The notes: a model not told the origin generated them from the letters alone. A stretch of 64,000 nucleotides of DNA from Actinoplanes sp. M2I2 (GCF_023544445.1 NZ_JALPVJ010000030.1:31894-95893), one strand, 5' to 3'. Counted from the first letter of the stretch, positions 40,637 through 49,076 are shown. Made by a program: numbers and translations.

Positions 40637-42037
40637 TCACGACGCTCGACGCGACCCTGCGATCGCTGCGGTGAGCCGGCGGACGGCCTCGTCCATCAGC
40701 TCGGGCGGAGCCGCCGCGTAGGTCAGCCGCAGATAGGGCGCCGGCGCCTCGGCCGCGAACCAGGGCCGTCCGGGAAAGACGACCACGCCTTCGGCGGCGG
40801 CCGCGGCAGCCACGGCGACGTCGTCGACGCCGTCGTCGAGGCGCATCCACAGGTGCAGCCCGCCTCGCGGGACCGGTCCGATGTCCAGGTTCAGGTGCCG
40901 CCGCAGGGCGGTGAGCAGGGCCTCGCGCCGGGCCCGCAGCGCCGTCCGCAGGGTGCGGCGGTGCCTGTCCCACCCGGGCGAGGTGACGAACTCGAGCGCG
41001 GCCTGCTGCAAGGGGCCGGCCACGAACAGCTCGTCGACCAGCCGTACCGCCCGCAGTCGCGCCCCGGCCGGACCGCGAGCGCCGACGGCCGCGATCCGCA
41101 GCCCCGGCGCGGCCGGTTTGGTCAGCGACCGCAGATAGATCACGTGCCCGTCGGGGTCCTCGGTCGCGAGCGGCGCCGGCGGGTCCCCGTCGATGGTCAG
41201 GTCCCGCGCATAGTCGTCCTCGATGACGAAGGCCCCGGCTTCCCGTACGGCGGTCAGCACGCCCGCCCGTCGCCCGGCGCTCAGCGTCGCGCCGGTCGGG
41301 TTGGCGTACAGCGGCTGGCAATAGAACAGGCGCGCCCCGGTGCGCCTGAACGCGGCGGCCAACTGGTCGGGCCGCACCCCGTCGCGATCGGCCGGGACAG
41401 GCACGACGTGCAGTCCGGCCGCGTGCGCCGCGGCCAGCGCCCCGAGATAGGTCGGCGACTCGACCAGCACAGTGTCACCGGGCGCGGCCAGCGCCCGCAG
41501 GGCGGACGACAGCGCGGCCTGCCCGCCCGGGCAGATCACCATGTCGTCGGCGCGCAGGCCGACCTCGCGGGCGAACCACGCGCGCAGGTCGGCCCGCCCC
41601 TCGGCCGGGCCGCGCTGCCAGGCGGCGGGCTGACGGGCCGCGCGGGCCAGGGCGGCGCCGAGCGCGGCGGTGGGCTGCAGGCCCGGGTCGAGGTAGCCGC
41701 CGGTGAGCGGGATGGCGCCGGGGGGCGGCTCGGCCAGGAGGGCCTGCAGCTCCTCCTCACCCGGACGGCGGGCGCCCAGCGCCACGGTCTGCCACGCGAG
41801 GTCGGCCGGGGCCGGAACGGTCGTGACCCGGCTCGCCACGAACGTGCCCTGCCCCGGCCGGGTCTCGACCACGCCCTGCTCGACCAGGACCCGGATGGCG
41901 GCGGCCACGGTGACCGGCGAGGCGCGGTGGCGCGCGGTCAGTTCCCGTACGGAAGGAAGCCGCGACCCCGGCGTCGCGGTGCTCGCCGCAGCTCGCAGAT
42001 CTTGGATAACGCGATCGCCTGCGTTACCGTCATTCAT
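40637..42037 (-). CDS. MocR-type GntR/aminotransferase regulator
   Basis: A 466-residue MocR protein. The GntR winged helix is at about residues 8-75 (SRLPSVRELTARHRASPVTVAAAIRVLVEQGVVETRPGQGTFVA). A fold-type I aminotransferase domain (about 110-460) follows, with ICPGGQAALSSALRAL, VLVESPTYLGAL, YCQPLYANPTGATLS, FVIEDDYARDL, the PLP Lys in LRSLTKPAAPGLR, and YLRLTYA. MocR proteins use PLP and an amino compound as signal and usually act on a divergent gene, here an EamA transporter. The ATG at 42037 overlaps the transporter's ATG; TACTCT eight bases upstream suggests a leaderless transcript. Confidence 0.9.
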   Translation of the reverse strand: MNDGNAGDRVIQDLRAAASTATPGSRLPSVRELTARHRASPVTVAAAIRVLVEQGVVETRPGQGTFVASRVTTVPAPADLAWQTVALGARRPGEEELQALLAEPPPGAIPLTGGYLDPGLQPTAALGAALARAARQPAAWQRGPAEGRADLRAWFAREVGLRADDMVICPGGQAALSSALRALAAPGDTVLVESPTYLGALAAAHAAGLHVVPVPADRDGVRPDQLAAAFRRTGARLFYCQPLYANPTGATLSAGRRAGVLTAVREAGAFVIEDDYARDLTIDGDPPAPLATEDPDGHVIYLRSLTKPAAPGLRIAAVGARGPAGARLRAVRLVDELFVAGPLQQAALEFVTSPGWDRHRRTLRTALRARREALLTALRRHLNLDIGPVPRGGLHLWMRLDDGVDDVAVAAAAAAEGVVVFPGRPWFAAEAPAPYLRLTYAAAPPELMDEAVRRLTAAIAGSRRAS

Positions 42038-43004
42038 GAGAAGCAAGAGTAGCGCTATTGTGCCGTCGGCGATAACGGGCGGCTTGGCGCTGGGGGCGAT
42101 CGGGGTGCTGGCGTTCAGCATGTCGCTGCCGGCGACCCGGGTGGCCGTCCACGATCTGGATCCCTGGTTCGTGGCGTTCGGCCGGGCCGTCGGCGCCGCC
42201 GCGCTGGCGCTGGCCTACCTGCGGTTCACCCGAGCCCCCCGGCCCACCGCGGCCCAGGTCCGCCGGTTGACGATCGTCGCGATCGGCGTGGTCGTCGGCT
42301 TCCCGCTGTTCACGTCGCTGGCCCTGACCACGCAGACCTCGGCCCACGGCGCCGTCGTGATCACGGTCCTGCCCGCGATGACCGCCGTCTTCGCCGTCCT
42401 GCGCGCCGGCGAACGACCACCGGCCGCCTTCTGGCTCGCCGGAGGGGCCGGCCTGCTGGCCGTGCTGGCGTTCGTGGTGGTCAGCGGCGCGGCGCGCGGG
42501 GACCTCACCCTGGCCGACCTCTTCCTGCTGGCCGCCGTGGTGCTCTGCGGCCTCGGGTACGCCGAGGGTGGCGCACTCTCCCGCGAGCTCGGCGGCGCCC
42601 GCACCATCTGCTGGGCGCTGGTGCTCTCCCTGCCCGCCACCCTGCCGATCACGGTGGCCGCGGCGGTCGCTCAACCCCCGCACGCCGGCGCCGGGTCGTG
42701 GGCGGCTTTCGGCTATCTGACCGCGGTCTCCATGTTCCTGGGCTTCTTCGCCTGGTACGCCGGACTGGCCCGCGGCGGTGTGGCCCAAGTGGGGCAGATC
42801 CAGCTGGCCCAGCCGGTCCTGACCCTGCTGTGGTCGGCGCTGCTCCTCGGCGAGACCGTGACGCCGGCCGCGCTGGCCGTTGCCCTGGTGGTCCTGGCGT
42901 GCGTCGTCCTGACCCAACGCACCCGAGCGGCCGCCGACGCTTCCGCTGTCAACGAGGTCGCCGAGAGTGGTCAAGCCTCTCGCCCGACGCCCATCGGGCG
43001 TTGA
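42036..43004 (+). CDS. EamA/DMT-family transporter
   Basis: A 322-residue transporter of the drug/metabolite superfamily, with ten predicted helices in two EamA repeats; the first begins GLALGAIGVLAFSMSLPATR and the second contains LTLADLFLLAAVVLCGLGYAEG. Helix 10 ends in VLACVVLTQRTR. Such proteins export amino acids, metabolites or drugs. It is divergent from a MocR regulator, a frequent pairing in which the regulator induces the exporter. ATG 42036 is used here, but it overlaps the MocR start codon; GTG at 42060, which trims eight residues, may be the true start. Confidence 0.87.
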   Translation: MRSKSSAIVPSAITGGLALGAIGVLAFSMSLPATRVAVHDLDPWFVAFGRAVGAAALALAYLRFTRAPRPTAAQVRRLTIVAIGVVVGFPLFTSLALTTQTSAHGAVVITVLPAMTAVFAVLRAGERPPAAFWLAGGAGLLAVLAFVVVSGAARGDLTLADLFLLAAVVLCGLGYAEGGALSRELGGARTICWALVLSLPATLPITVAAAVAQPPHAGAGSWAAFGYLTAVSMFLGFFAWYAGLARGGVAQVGQIQLAQPVLTLLWSALLLGETVTPAALAVALVVLACVVLTQRTRAAADASAVNEVAESGQASRPTPIGR

Positions 43005-43213
43005 CGGACCACGCCGTTCCTACTGATACCGGCCAACCACGCCGACGACCGCACTCCGCCGGCACGACGCCGGTTTCATCGTCGGTGGACACCACACCGC
43101 CACTTCATCGTCGCCGGGCCCCAAGCGCTGAACGACGTTGCCGCCGGCCACGACGCCTTCTTCCGACAGTCGCCGGGCACCACGCCACTGGACGCATCGC
43201 CCGGGCGCGTCGG

Positions 43214-44398
43214 TCAGGCGTCGGCGAGTCGTTCCAGCTCCGGCACCACCTCGGCGGGCGCGGGCATGGCGGCCATCTCGGCCGCGACCTGCCGGGCCGC
43301 CGCCAGCAGGGCCTCGTCGGTGAGCAGCCGCACCAGGTCGGCCGCCGTGATGGCCTTGGCCTCGACGGCGATCCCCGCGCCGCTGCGGGCGAGCATTTCG
43401 GCGTTGTGGCGGCGGTCGCCCGCACCCGGCGTGGCGAGCTGCGGCACCCCGGCGGCCAGACCACCCAGCACGCTGCCCGCGCCGGCGTGGTGGATGAAGG
43501 CCGCGGCGTGCGGCAGCAACTCGTTCAGCGGCACCCGGCCGGCCGCGCGCACGTTCGGCGGCAGGTCGCCGTCGGATTTCGGCCGCACGAGCACGAACTC
43601 GGCATCCACCTGACGCGCGGCGGCGACGACGGCCGGGCCAGGATCGCCGTCGTTCGGTCCTTCCAGGGTGCTGCGGCTGACGAGCACGCGAGGCCGTTCG
43701 CCGCGGGCCCGCAGCCAGTCCGGGATGCCGCCGCCACCCGAGAACGGAACCGGCCGCATCGGCACCAGGCGCTCCCCCACCGCCCCGTCAGCAATCCCGG
43801 CATCGGCGGCCGTCCCAGCGGATCCCGCGCCATCCGCCCGCACGCCGCCCGCCTGCTCGCCGTTCGTCTGCGCGCTTCGAAGGCTGGGCGGCGCGACCGT
43901 GATGGTCAAGGCCGGGGAAGGGATCACCCGCCCGGACAGCGAGGAACTGCCGACCACCGCCCGGTACAGGTCGGTCGCCGGCCACAGCGTGTTCTCCTGC
44001 AGGACCGACGGAACAGAAAGCCGCCCCGCCACGATCGCCCCCGCCTCGCTCAGCGACTCGAAAACGATGAGATCAGGCCGTTCCCGCTCGGCCAGCTCCT
44101 GCAACGGCTCGACCAGCGACAGGTTGGCCCGCCCGAAGAGCTCACCCACGAAGCCGTGCCCCGCGACGCCATTCATCTCGGCGCGGGCGATCAGCGGATG
44201 CCGCAGAGCCGCGCGAATCGCACTGCGCGGGAGACTGAACCGGCCACCGATGTCGACCGTGCGCAGCCCGAGCACATCCGGCGGAAAGCCCCCGCTGGCC
44301 AGGATCACCTCATGCCCGGCATCACGGCAGGCGGCCGCGAGAGGAACCAACGGCAGCAGGTGCCCTTGCAACGGTGCCGCCACGAAGAGGATGCGCAT
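43214..44398 (-). CDS. UGT-like family 1 glycosyltransferase
   Basis: A 394-residue GT-B enzyme of the erythromycin/glycopeptide glycosyltransferase type. The N-terminus is MRILFVAAPLQGHLLPLVPLA with the conserved QGHLLP. The donor-site motif FIHHAGAGSVLGGLAAGVPQLATPGAGDRRHNAEM is complete (His-His, GAGS and the closing D/R). A low-complexity Gly/Ala insert (about 180-212) precedes the donor domain and may be a flexible linker. Such enzymes glycosylate small lipophilic acceptors; the nearest neighbours give no acceptor. The 209-bp gap towards the EamA gene holds only an imperfect repeat of TTCATCGTCG. Confidence 0.85.
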   Translation of the reverse strand: MRILFVAAPLQGHLLPLVPLAAACRDAGHEVILASGGFPPDVLGLRTVDIGGRFSLPRSAIRAALRHPLIARAEMNGVAGHGFVGELFGRANLSLVEPLQELAERERPDLIVFESLSEAGAIVAGRLSVPSVLQENTLWPATDLYRAVVGSSSLSGRVIPSPALTITVAPPSLRSAQTNGEQAGGVRADGAGSAGTAADAGIADGAVGERLVPMRPVPFSGGGGIPDWLRARGERPRVLVSRSTLEGPNDGDPGPAVVAAARQVDAEFVLVRPKSDGDLPPNVRAAGRVPLNELLPHAAAFIHHAGAGSVLGGLAAGVPQLATPGAGDRRHNAEMLARSGAGIAVEAKAITAADLVRLLTDEALLAAARQVAAEMAAMPAPAEVVPELERLADA

Positions 44399-44550
44399 AG
44401 CCGCGTTCTATCACGCCGCCCCTCGCTCACCGCCCCGTCCACAACCGACCCACAAAGACTCGTTCACAGCCGCCGCCGGAACACCCTCGGCCCCGAGCCA
44501 CAACGGAGTACCGTCACGGCGCCATCTCACCGACCCCGGAAGGCGAACGA

Positions 44551-45084
44551 TTGATCCCCCAGGACACCGGCAAACCCCGCCCCTCCGTACGCATCGTCCA
44601 TCTGAACGCCGCAGCCTTCACCGCCCTCATCTCCGGCGACCTGGAAGCGGCCAACCGCGCCTGCCCCGTCCCCGTCTCCGACTACCTCGTCGGCCCGGAA
44701 CCGCGCGGCACCTGGCAGCGCCGCCTCGCTCAGGCTCTCGAGGATCCGTCGACCGCGGCCTGGACCACCGGCATCGTCCGGGACGAGGTCACCGGCGCCG
44801 CCGTCGGCCGGGCCGGCTTCCACGGGCCGCCGGACGCTTCGGGCATGGTCGAGATCGGCTACGCGATCGATCCGCTGCACCGCCGGCAGGGTTACGCGCG
44901 GGCCGCGCTCGAGGCCCTCCTGACCCGCGCCGCCGCCGAGCCGGACGTGCGCCGGGTGCGGGTGACGATCAGCCCGGACAACGTCGCCTCGATCGGCCTG
45001 GCTCTGCCCTACGGCTTCGTCGAGGTGGGCGAGCAGGAGGACGAGGAGGACGGGCTCGAGATCATCTACGACTTGGCGATGTAG
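44551..45084 (+). CDS. GNAT family N-acetyltransferase
   Basis: A 177-residue GNAT of the ribosomal-protein/RimJ-like type. GRAGFHGPPDASGMVEIGYAIDPLHRRQGYARAALEALL contains the acetyl-CoA loop R-R-Q-G-Y-A. VRRVRVTISPDNVASIGLALPYGFVEVGEQ is the strand-helix with the conserved Asn. The start is a TTG with GGAAGG nine bases upstream. The 3' end overlaps the convergent phosphodiesterase gene by 19 bases, so their transcripts are antisense at the ends. The substrate is unknown. Confidence 0.87.
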   Translation: MIPQDTGKPRPSVRIVHLNAAAFTALISGDLEAANRACPVPVSDYLVGPEPRGTWQRRLAQALEDPSTAAWTTGIVRDEVTGAAVGRAGFHGPPDASGMVEIGYAIDPLHRRQGYARAALEALLTRAAAEPDVRRVRVTISPDNVASIGLALPYGFVEVGEQEDEEDGLEIIYDLAM

Positions 45085-45890
45085 CCGGCGACCAGCCGGG
45101 ACATCGTCGCCGGGTCGATCTCGTGAGCGGTATCGCCGGCGTGCGGGTCGCGGGCGTGCAGCACGTGCAGGCGCGGCGACTGGGGGCCGGCCAGGTCGAC
45201 CAGGGTGGCGGAGGCGCCGCGGACCGCGCGTTCCCCTCCGGGCGGGGCGGTCAGGTCGATCCGGTTGACGACGCCGGGGGTCACCCACACCGGGACGCCG
45301 GCCAGCATGCCGAACAACTGCAGGTGGAAGTGCCCGGTGAGGATGAGCCGCACGTCGCTGCCGCTGATCGCCGCGGCCAGGTCGGCGGGATCGTGCAGGC
45401 CGAGATTCTGCTGGATCTCGTTGTCGAGACCGATCGGCGGGTGGTGGAACGCCAGCACCGTGCCGTGTTCGGTCGGCGTGGCCAGTTCCGCGCGCAGCCA
45501 GGAGAGCTGGTCCTCGCCGAGCCGGCCCCAGACCTTGCCGGGTACGAGGGAGTCGAGCGTCACGATGCGGTGCCCCCGGACGACGGTGACACCGATCGGC
45601 GACACCCCGAGCCCGGCCGTGAACGCCTCACGCTCGTCGTGGTTGCCGGTCGTCCAGAGCGCCGGGATGCCCCGTCCGGCGGCGAACGAGCCGACCAGCG
45701 AGCGCGCCGACGCGTACGCCTCGGGAGAGCCGTCATCGGCGATGTCGCCGGTCACGAGCACGGCGTCGAGGCCTTCGAGGCCGGCGCAGCCGCGCAGCAT
45801 GTGCCGGAGCGAGTCGCTCGGGTCGATGCCGTCGGCGTTGGGCCCGGGCGCGCGGGTGAGGTGGGTGTCCGACAGGTGCAGAATCCTCAT
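45066..45890 (-). CDS. metallophosphoesterase (cyclic nucleotide phosphodiesterase-like)
   Basis: A 274-residue calcineurin-like phosphoesterase. Metal ligands lie in SDTHL (Asp8, His10), VTGDIADDG, TGNHDER, FHHPP and LTGHFHLQLFG. The order and spacing match class III cAMP phosphodiesterases (CpdA/Rv0805 type). It is soluble. The ATG at 45890 starts exactly at MRILHLSDTH; the upstream frame is not conserved. It lies downstream of the UBP zinc-finger gene (31-base gap), so co-transcription is possible. Confidence 0.88.
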   Translation of the reverse strand: MRILHLSDTHLTRAPGPNADGIDPSDSLRHMLRGCAGLEGLDAVLVTGDIADDGSPEAYASARSLVGSFAAGRGIPALWTTGNHDEREAFTAGLGVSPIGVTVVRGHRIVTLDSLVPGKVWGRLGEDQLSWLRAELATPTEHGTVLAFHHPPIGLDNEIQQNLGLHDPADLAAAISGSDVRLILTGHFHLQLFGMLAGVPVWVTPGVVNRIDLTAPPGGERAVRGASATLVDLAGPQSPRLHVLHARDPHAGDTAHEIDPATMSRLVAGYIAKS

Positions 45891-45921
45891 GCGACGGACG
45901 CTAGAGGATCCTGCCAAGCCG

Positions 45922-46272
45922 CTATCGGTTGATCTTGGTGCGCCAGTCCGGCGGCACCGCGCCGGCCGGGCCGGGCACCGGCTGGTCGGCCGGGCGGCTC
46001 GTGGCGGGGGCCAGCTCGGGGCCGGAGCCGGCTTCCTCGGTGGTGAAGTCCCAGTACCAGTCCTCGCCGGGCTCGAACGACTGGATGATCGGGTGACCGG
46101 TCGAGCGGAAGTGCGCGGTGGCGTGCTGCGCGGGTGAGGTGTCACAGCAGCCGATGTGGCCGCACTGGGCGCAGCGCCGCAGGTGGAACCACCAACCGTT
46201 GCCTTCGAGGCACTCGACGCAGCCGGTGCCTGAGGGGGGTACGTCGGCCTGGATCGGGTTTTCGCTCGTCAC
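45922..46272 (-). CDS. UBP-type zinc-finger protein
   Basis: A 116-residue protein with a UBP-type zinc finger. Cys18, Cys21, Cys34, Cys37, Cys42, His50, His54 and His60 (GCVECLEGNGWWFHLRRCAQ, CGHIGCC, HATAHFRSTGH) give the full ligand set. The C-terminal half is Pro/Ala-rich and disordered, starting after FEPGEDWYWDFTTEE. Actinobacteria carry several such small stand-alone fingers of unknown function. Bacterial members probably bind C-terminal or other peptides by analogy with ubiquitin-binding fingers. It follows the YbaK gene by 30 bases. Confidence 0.9.
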   Translation of the reverse strand: MTSENPIQADVPPSGTGCVECLEGNGWWFHLRRCAQCGHIGCCDTSPAQHATAHFRSTGHPIIQSFEPGEDWYWDFTTEEAGSGPELAPATSRPADQPVPGPAGAVPPDWRTKINR

Positions 46273-46302
46273 GCCGAAGAACCTACCCCAGCCACGCGCG
46301 GT

Positions 46303-46770
46303 TCAGGCCGCATCCTCCGTCACATCGGCGAACCGGCCGCCGAGCGCCGCGACCGCCTCGTCGGCCGGCACCTGGAGGCCGACGCCGCGCTCACCCGCGC
46401 CGAGGTTGATCGTGCGGCCTTCCGTACGGGAGTCGGCGACGACCGGCCAGGGCCGGGCCGAGCCGAACGGGGTGATGGTGCCGCGCTCGTAGCCGGTGGC
46501 CGCCTTGGCGGTGGCCGCGTCGGGCATCGACAGCCGGTTGACGCCGAGCAGCGCGCGGAGCTTGGGCCACGAGATCGAGCGGTCACCGGGCACCAGCACG
46601 AAGACGTAGTCGTCGTCGGCCCGCCGCACCACCAGCGTCTTGACCAGGTCGCGGACCTCGACGCCCTGCGCCTCGGCCGCCTCGGCCACGCTGCTGACCG
46701 GTCCATGGCTCAGCAGCTTGTAGGCCAGGCCCAGGGACGTGGCCGCGGCCGCGGCCGGATTCGTCGACAT
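46303..46770 (-). CDS. YbaK/EbsC-type aminoacyl-tRNA deacylase
   Basis: A 155-residue protein of the YbaK/prolyl-tRNA editing fold. VEVRDLVKTLVVRRADDDYVFVLVPGD holds the conserved Lys, KLRALLGVNRLSMPDAATAKAATGYERGTITPFG gives the GY-x-x-G-x-x-x-P-F-G segment, and VVADSRTEGRTINLGAGERG the final block. Members hydrolyse mischarged Cys/Ala-tRNAs. It probably leads a run with the zinc-finger and phosphodiesterase genes behind it. The upstream hairpin at 46835-46862 isolates it from the secreted-protein gene. Confidence 0.9.
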   Translation of the reverse strand: MSTNPAAAAATSLGLAYKLLSHGPVSSVAEAAEAQGVEVRDLVKTLVVRRADDDYVFVLVPGDRSISWPKLRALLGVNRLSMPDAATAKAATGYERGTITPFGSARPWPVVADSRTEGRTINLGAGERGVGLQVPADEAVAALGGRFADVTEDAA

Positions 46771-46834
46771 GTGATCACGGTAGCGCCCGCCGGGGGCGCG
46801 CCGGGCCGCGGCCGCGTGTGATCCGGAAAGCAGT

Positions 46835-46862
46835 CAGGCCACACCCGGGTGGGTGTGGCCTG
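46835..46862. terminator. 12-bp stem hairpin terminator
   Basis: CAGGCCACACCC (46835-46846) and GGGTGTGGCCTG (46851-46862) pair perfectly around GGGT, 13 bases after the stop of the small secreted-protein gene. It probably ends that minus-strand transcript before the YbaK gene. No U run. Confidence 0.75.
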
Positions 46863-46875
46863 GCATTCAGTGGGC

Positions 46876-47271
46876 TCAGTTACGACGGTTGTCGTCGTCG
46901 CGGTCGCCGCGGTGGTGGTCGTCGTCGTGGTCACGGCCACGGTCGCGGTCGCGATCGCGCCAGTCCCATTCCTTCTCGACCGTCAGGCGCCATTCGCCGC
47001 GGTAGGGGCCGAAGCGGACCCGCTCGCAGTCGTAGTCGTCCCACCGGTCCCGGAACTCGCCGAAGCGACCGACCCGCTCGCAGTCGCGCCGCGAGTCGTA
47101 GTAACCCTCCACCCAGTCACGGTCGCGGCGAGGCTGATCAGCCGTCGTCGTGGCCGCCCGGACCGCAGTGTCTGGTGCGGATGTCGACGCCATGGCCGGA
47201 CCGGCCCCGAGCGTCGCGCCCGTCATCAGGCTCAGTCCCACGAGTGTCAGAATCCGCGTTGCGGCTTTCAT
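46876..47271 (-). CDS. small secreted protein with Asp/Arg/His low-complexity tail
   Basis: A 131-residue exported protein. The signal peptide is MKAATRILTLVGLSLMTGAT with a cleavage site near AMA-S (residue 28). The mature part has WVEGYYDSRRDCERVGRFGE and DDYDCERVRFGPYRGEWRLTVE (two Cys, probably a disulfide). The C-terminal 25 residues are almost only Asp, Arg and His (RDRDRGRDHDDDHHRGDRDD). Similar small secreted proteins occur in actinomycetes without known function; the charged tail could bind metal or nucleic acid (inference). It is monocistronic, with a terminator behind it. Confidence 0.78.
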   Translation of the reverse strand: MKAATRILTLVGLSLMTGATLGAGPAMASTSAPDTAVRAATTTADQPRRDRDWVEGYYDSRRDCERVGRFGEFRDRWDDYDCERVRFGPYRGEWRLTVEKEWDWRDRDRDRGRDHDDDHHRGDRDDDNRRN

Positions 47272-47497
47272 GTTTCACCCTTCCTCGAGCCGATTAGTGC
47301 CCTGTCAGATCATCACGCGAGGACGCCCGACATGCGGCATTGGCGGCCTTTAGTCCTTTCGGTGGAGGGAGGGGGGTATCTCCGTCTCGAATACCCGGGC
47401 ACGGCTGACGCCGCAGAAGCGATATGCGTCGAGCGCACCGGGAATGGTGATGCCGGAGAGCGAATTGTTCCTGTCGGAGCACAACTCTGAGCAGGAC

Positions 47498-47530
47498 GCG
47501 ACGAAAGACGCAGGCCGCGACGAAAGACGC
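47498..47530 (+). repeat. 14-bp direct repeats upstream of DUF427 gene
   Basis: GCGACGAAAGACGC occurs twice (47498-47511 and 47517-47530) with a five-base gap, a 19-base period. They end 21 bases before the DUF427 start. The period is nearly two helical turns, as for tandem operators, but a leader duplication is equally possible. The rest of the 280-bp gap (47272-47497) shows nothing clear. Confidence 0.6.
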
Positions 47531-47551
47531 GGAACCGAAGATGGAGGCGCC

Positions 47552-47932
47552 ATGACGAACAACCGGCCCAAGCTCGTGCCCGGCCCCGACCACCCCATCA
47601 CGATCACGCCGAACGCCGGCCACATCGTGGTCAAGGTCGGCGGCAGGGTGGTCGCCGACACCCGCAACGCGCTGACGCTGCAGGAGTCGACCTACCCGGC
47701 CGTGCCCTACATCCCGATGGCCGACGTCGACCAGGCGCTGCTCGAGCGCACGCCGACCTCGACGTACTGCCCGTACAAGGGCGACGCCAGCTACTACTCG
47801 ATCCCGGCCGGCGGCGACAAGGCCGTCGACGCCCTGTGGGTCTACGAGAACCCGAGCGACGCCGTGGCCCAGATCAAGGACCACGTCGCGTTCTACCCCG
47901 ACCGCGTGGACTCGATCGAGATCACGGCCTGA
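47552..47932 (+). CDS. DUF427 protein
   Basis: A 126-residue DUF427 protein. Blocks are ITITPNAGHIVVKVGGRVVADTRNALTLQE, PVPY-type PAVPYIPMADVDQALLERT, and STYCPYKGDASYYSIPAGG, DALWVYENPSDAVAQIKDHVAFYPDRVD. The compact beta-tent fold family is widespread in actinobacteria; no enzymatic role is established. The ATG at 47552 has GGAGG four bases upstream, and the open frame before it (to 47444) is not conserved. Confidence 0.9.
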   Translation: MTNNRPKLVPGPDHPITITPNAGHIVVKVGGRVVADTRNALTLQESTYPAVPYIPMADVDQALLERTPTSTYCPYKGDASYYSIPAGGDKAVDALWVYENPSDAVAQIKDHVAFYPDRVDSIEITA

Positions 47933-47987
47933 CGGACGGCCACCCCCGGCCGCGCCCCGGCGGGCCGGGGGCCGCCGCCGACAACGT

Positions 47988-48100
47988 CAAAGCCGCTGCC
48001 GCACAGCCTTCAAAGGCGCAGCCGCACAGCCTTCAAAGCCGCTGCCGCACAGAGCCTTCATAGGCGCTGCCGCACAGAGCTTTCATAGGCGCTGCCGCAC
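47988..48100. repeat. five-copy 23-25-bp tandem array at LLM gene 3' end
   Basis: On the plus strand units begin at 47988 (23 bp), 48011 (23), 48034 (25), 48059 (25) and 48084 (17, merging into the gene). Read on the minus strand each is a version of GTGCGGCAGCGCCTATGA plus AAAGCTCT or similar, encoding Val-Arg-Gln-Arg-Leu-stop. The unit next to the gene is its true end. Distal copies diverge (CTTTGA instead of CTATGA), so the array grew from the gene's last codons and stop. Confidence 0.92.
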
Positions 48101-49069
48101 CTGGGCGATGAGGGCCGGGTCGATCTCGTACGGGGTGTAGAGCGAGATCCGGTCGACGAGCCCGCCGAAGCGGGAGCGCAACCCGGCCGCGACGTCGCCC
48201 GTCACGGCGAACGTGTCGAGCACCTCGTCGCTGATCAGCGCGGTCATCTCGGTCCAGGCCTGCCGCCGCGACAGCGCGTTGAGTTCGTCGGCCAGCGAGC
48301 CCCAGCCGTGCATCTCGAGCACCGCCCGGTACGACGGCGTCGAGGCGTAGAACGCGATCTGCCCCTTCACCGCCTGCTCGGCCCGGGAGCGCGCGGCCTC
48401 GTCGGCGCCCAGCACCACCATCGCCGACAGGCACACCGTGAAGTCGTCGAGGTTTCCGCCGCGGGCCTCGCGCAGCACCGGCCGGGTGCGCTCGCTCAGA
48501 TAGGCGGCGCTGGTCAGCGGGTGGACGAGCAGCCCGTCGGCGACCCGCCCGGCCGTCCGCGTCATGTGCTCGCCCACCGCGGCCAGCAGGATCGGCGGAT
48601 TGCCGTACGGGTTGGGGCCGGGGTTGAAGAAGTCGGTCATCAGCGTGTGCCGGTAGAACTCGCCGCGGAACGCCAGCCGCTCCCCGCCCCACGCCTTCTC
48701 GATGGCCCGGATCGCCCGGATGAACTCCTCCATGCGCGCGGCCGGCCGGCTCCACGGCATCGCGAAGCGGCGCTCGATGTGCGGCTGCACCTGGGAGCCG
48801 AGGCCCAGCTGGAAACGGCCCTCGCTGATCAGCTGGAGGTCGTTGGCCAGCACGGCCACGCTCATCGGGTTGCGGGCGAAGGCCACCGCGATCGCCGACT
48901 GCAGCGTGATGCGTGAGGTCGCGCGGGCGGCCAGCGCGAGGGACGGGAAGACGTCGTGCTTGGTCTCGGCCGCGCCGAACCCGTCGTACCCGTCCTTCTC
49001 CGCGGCCACGGCGGCCGCCTCGACGGAGATCGGCGTGGCCGCGACGTCGGCGGCGAAGTCAACCAGCAT
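48083..49069 (-). CDS. LLM-class F420-dependent oxidoreductase
   Basis: A 328-residue TIM-barrel flavin/deazaflavin oxidoreductase of the TIGR03617-like actinobacterial branch. It has AAAVAAEKDGYDGFGAAETKHD, LALAARATSRITLQSAIAVAFARNPMSVAVLANDLQLISEGRFQLGLGSQVQPHI, and PYGNPPILLAAVGEHMTRTAGRVADGLLVHPL, the cofactor phosphate region. Such enzymes use F420 for hydride transfer; the substrate is unknown. The stop codon and last five codons belong to a tandem array that extends downstream. It starts seven bases after the metalloprotease gene's stop, so the two are likely co-transcribed. Confidence 0.88.
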   Translation of the reverse strand: MLVDFAADVAATPISVEAAAVAAEKDGYDGFGAAETKHDVFPSLALAARATSRITLQSAIAVAFARNPMSVAVLANDLQLISEGRFQLGLGSQVQPHIERRFAMPWSRPAARMEEFIRAIRAIEKAWGGERLAFRGEFYRHTLMTDFFNPGPNPYGNPPILLAAVGEHMTRTAGRVADGLLVHPLTSAAYLSERTRPVLREARGGNLDDFTVCLSAMVVLGADEAARSRAEQAVKGQIAFYASTPSYRAVLEMHGWGSLADELNALSRRQAWTEMTALISDEVLDTFAVTGDVAAGLRSRFGGLVDRISLYTPYEIDPALIAQVRQRL

Positions 49070-49076
49070 GGGACAG

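Noticed and set aside
43005..43213. Fourth gene-end tandem array after the EamA gene
   Set aside because: Only an imperfect, about 31-bp repeat around TTCATCGTCG is seen, and it does not contain the EamA stop.
47988..48100. CRISPR-like array or attachment-site repeats
   Set aside because: Units abut without unique spacers and derive from the neighbouring gene end; no integrase is nearby.
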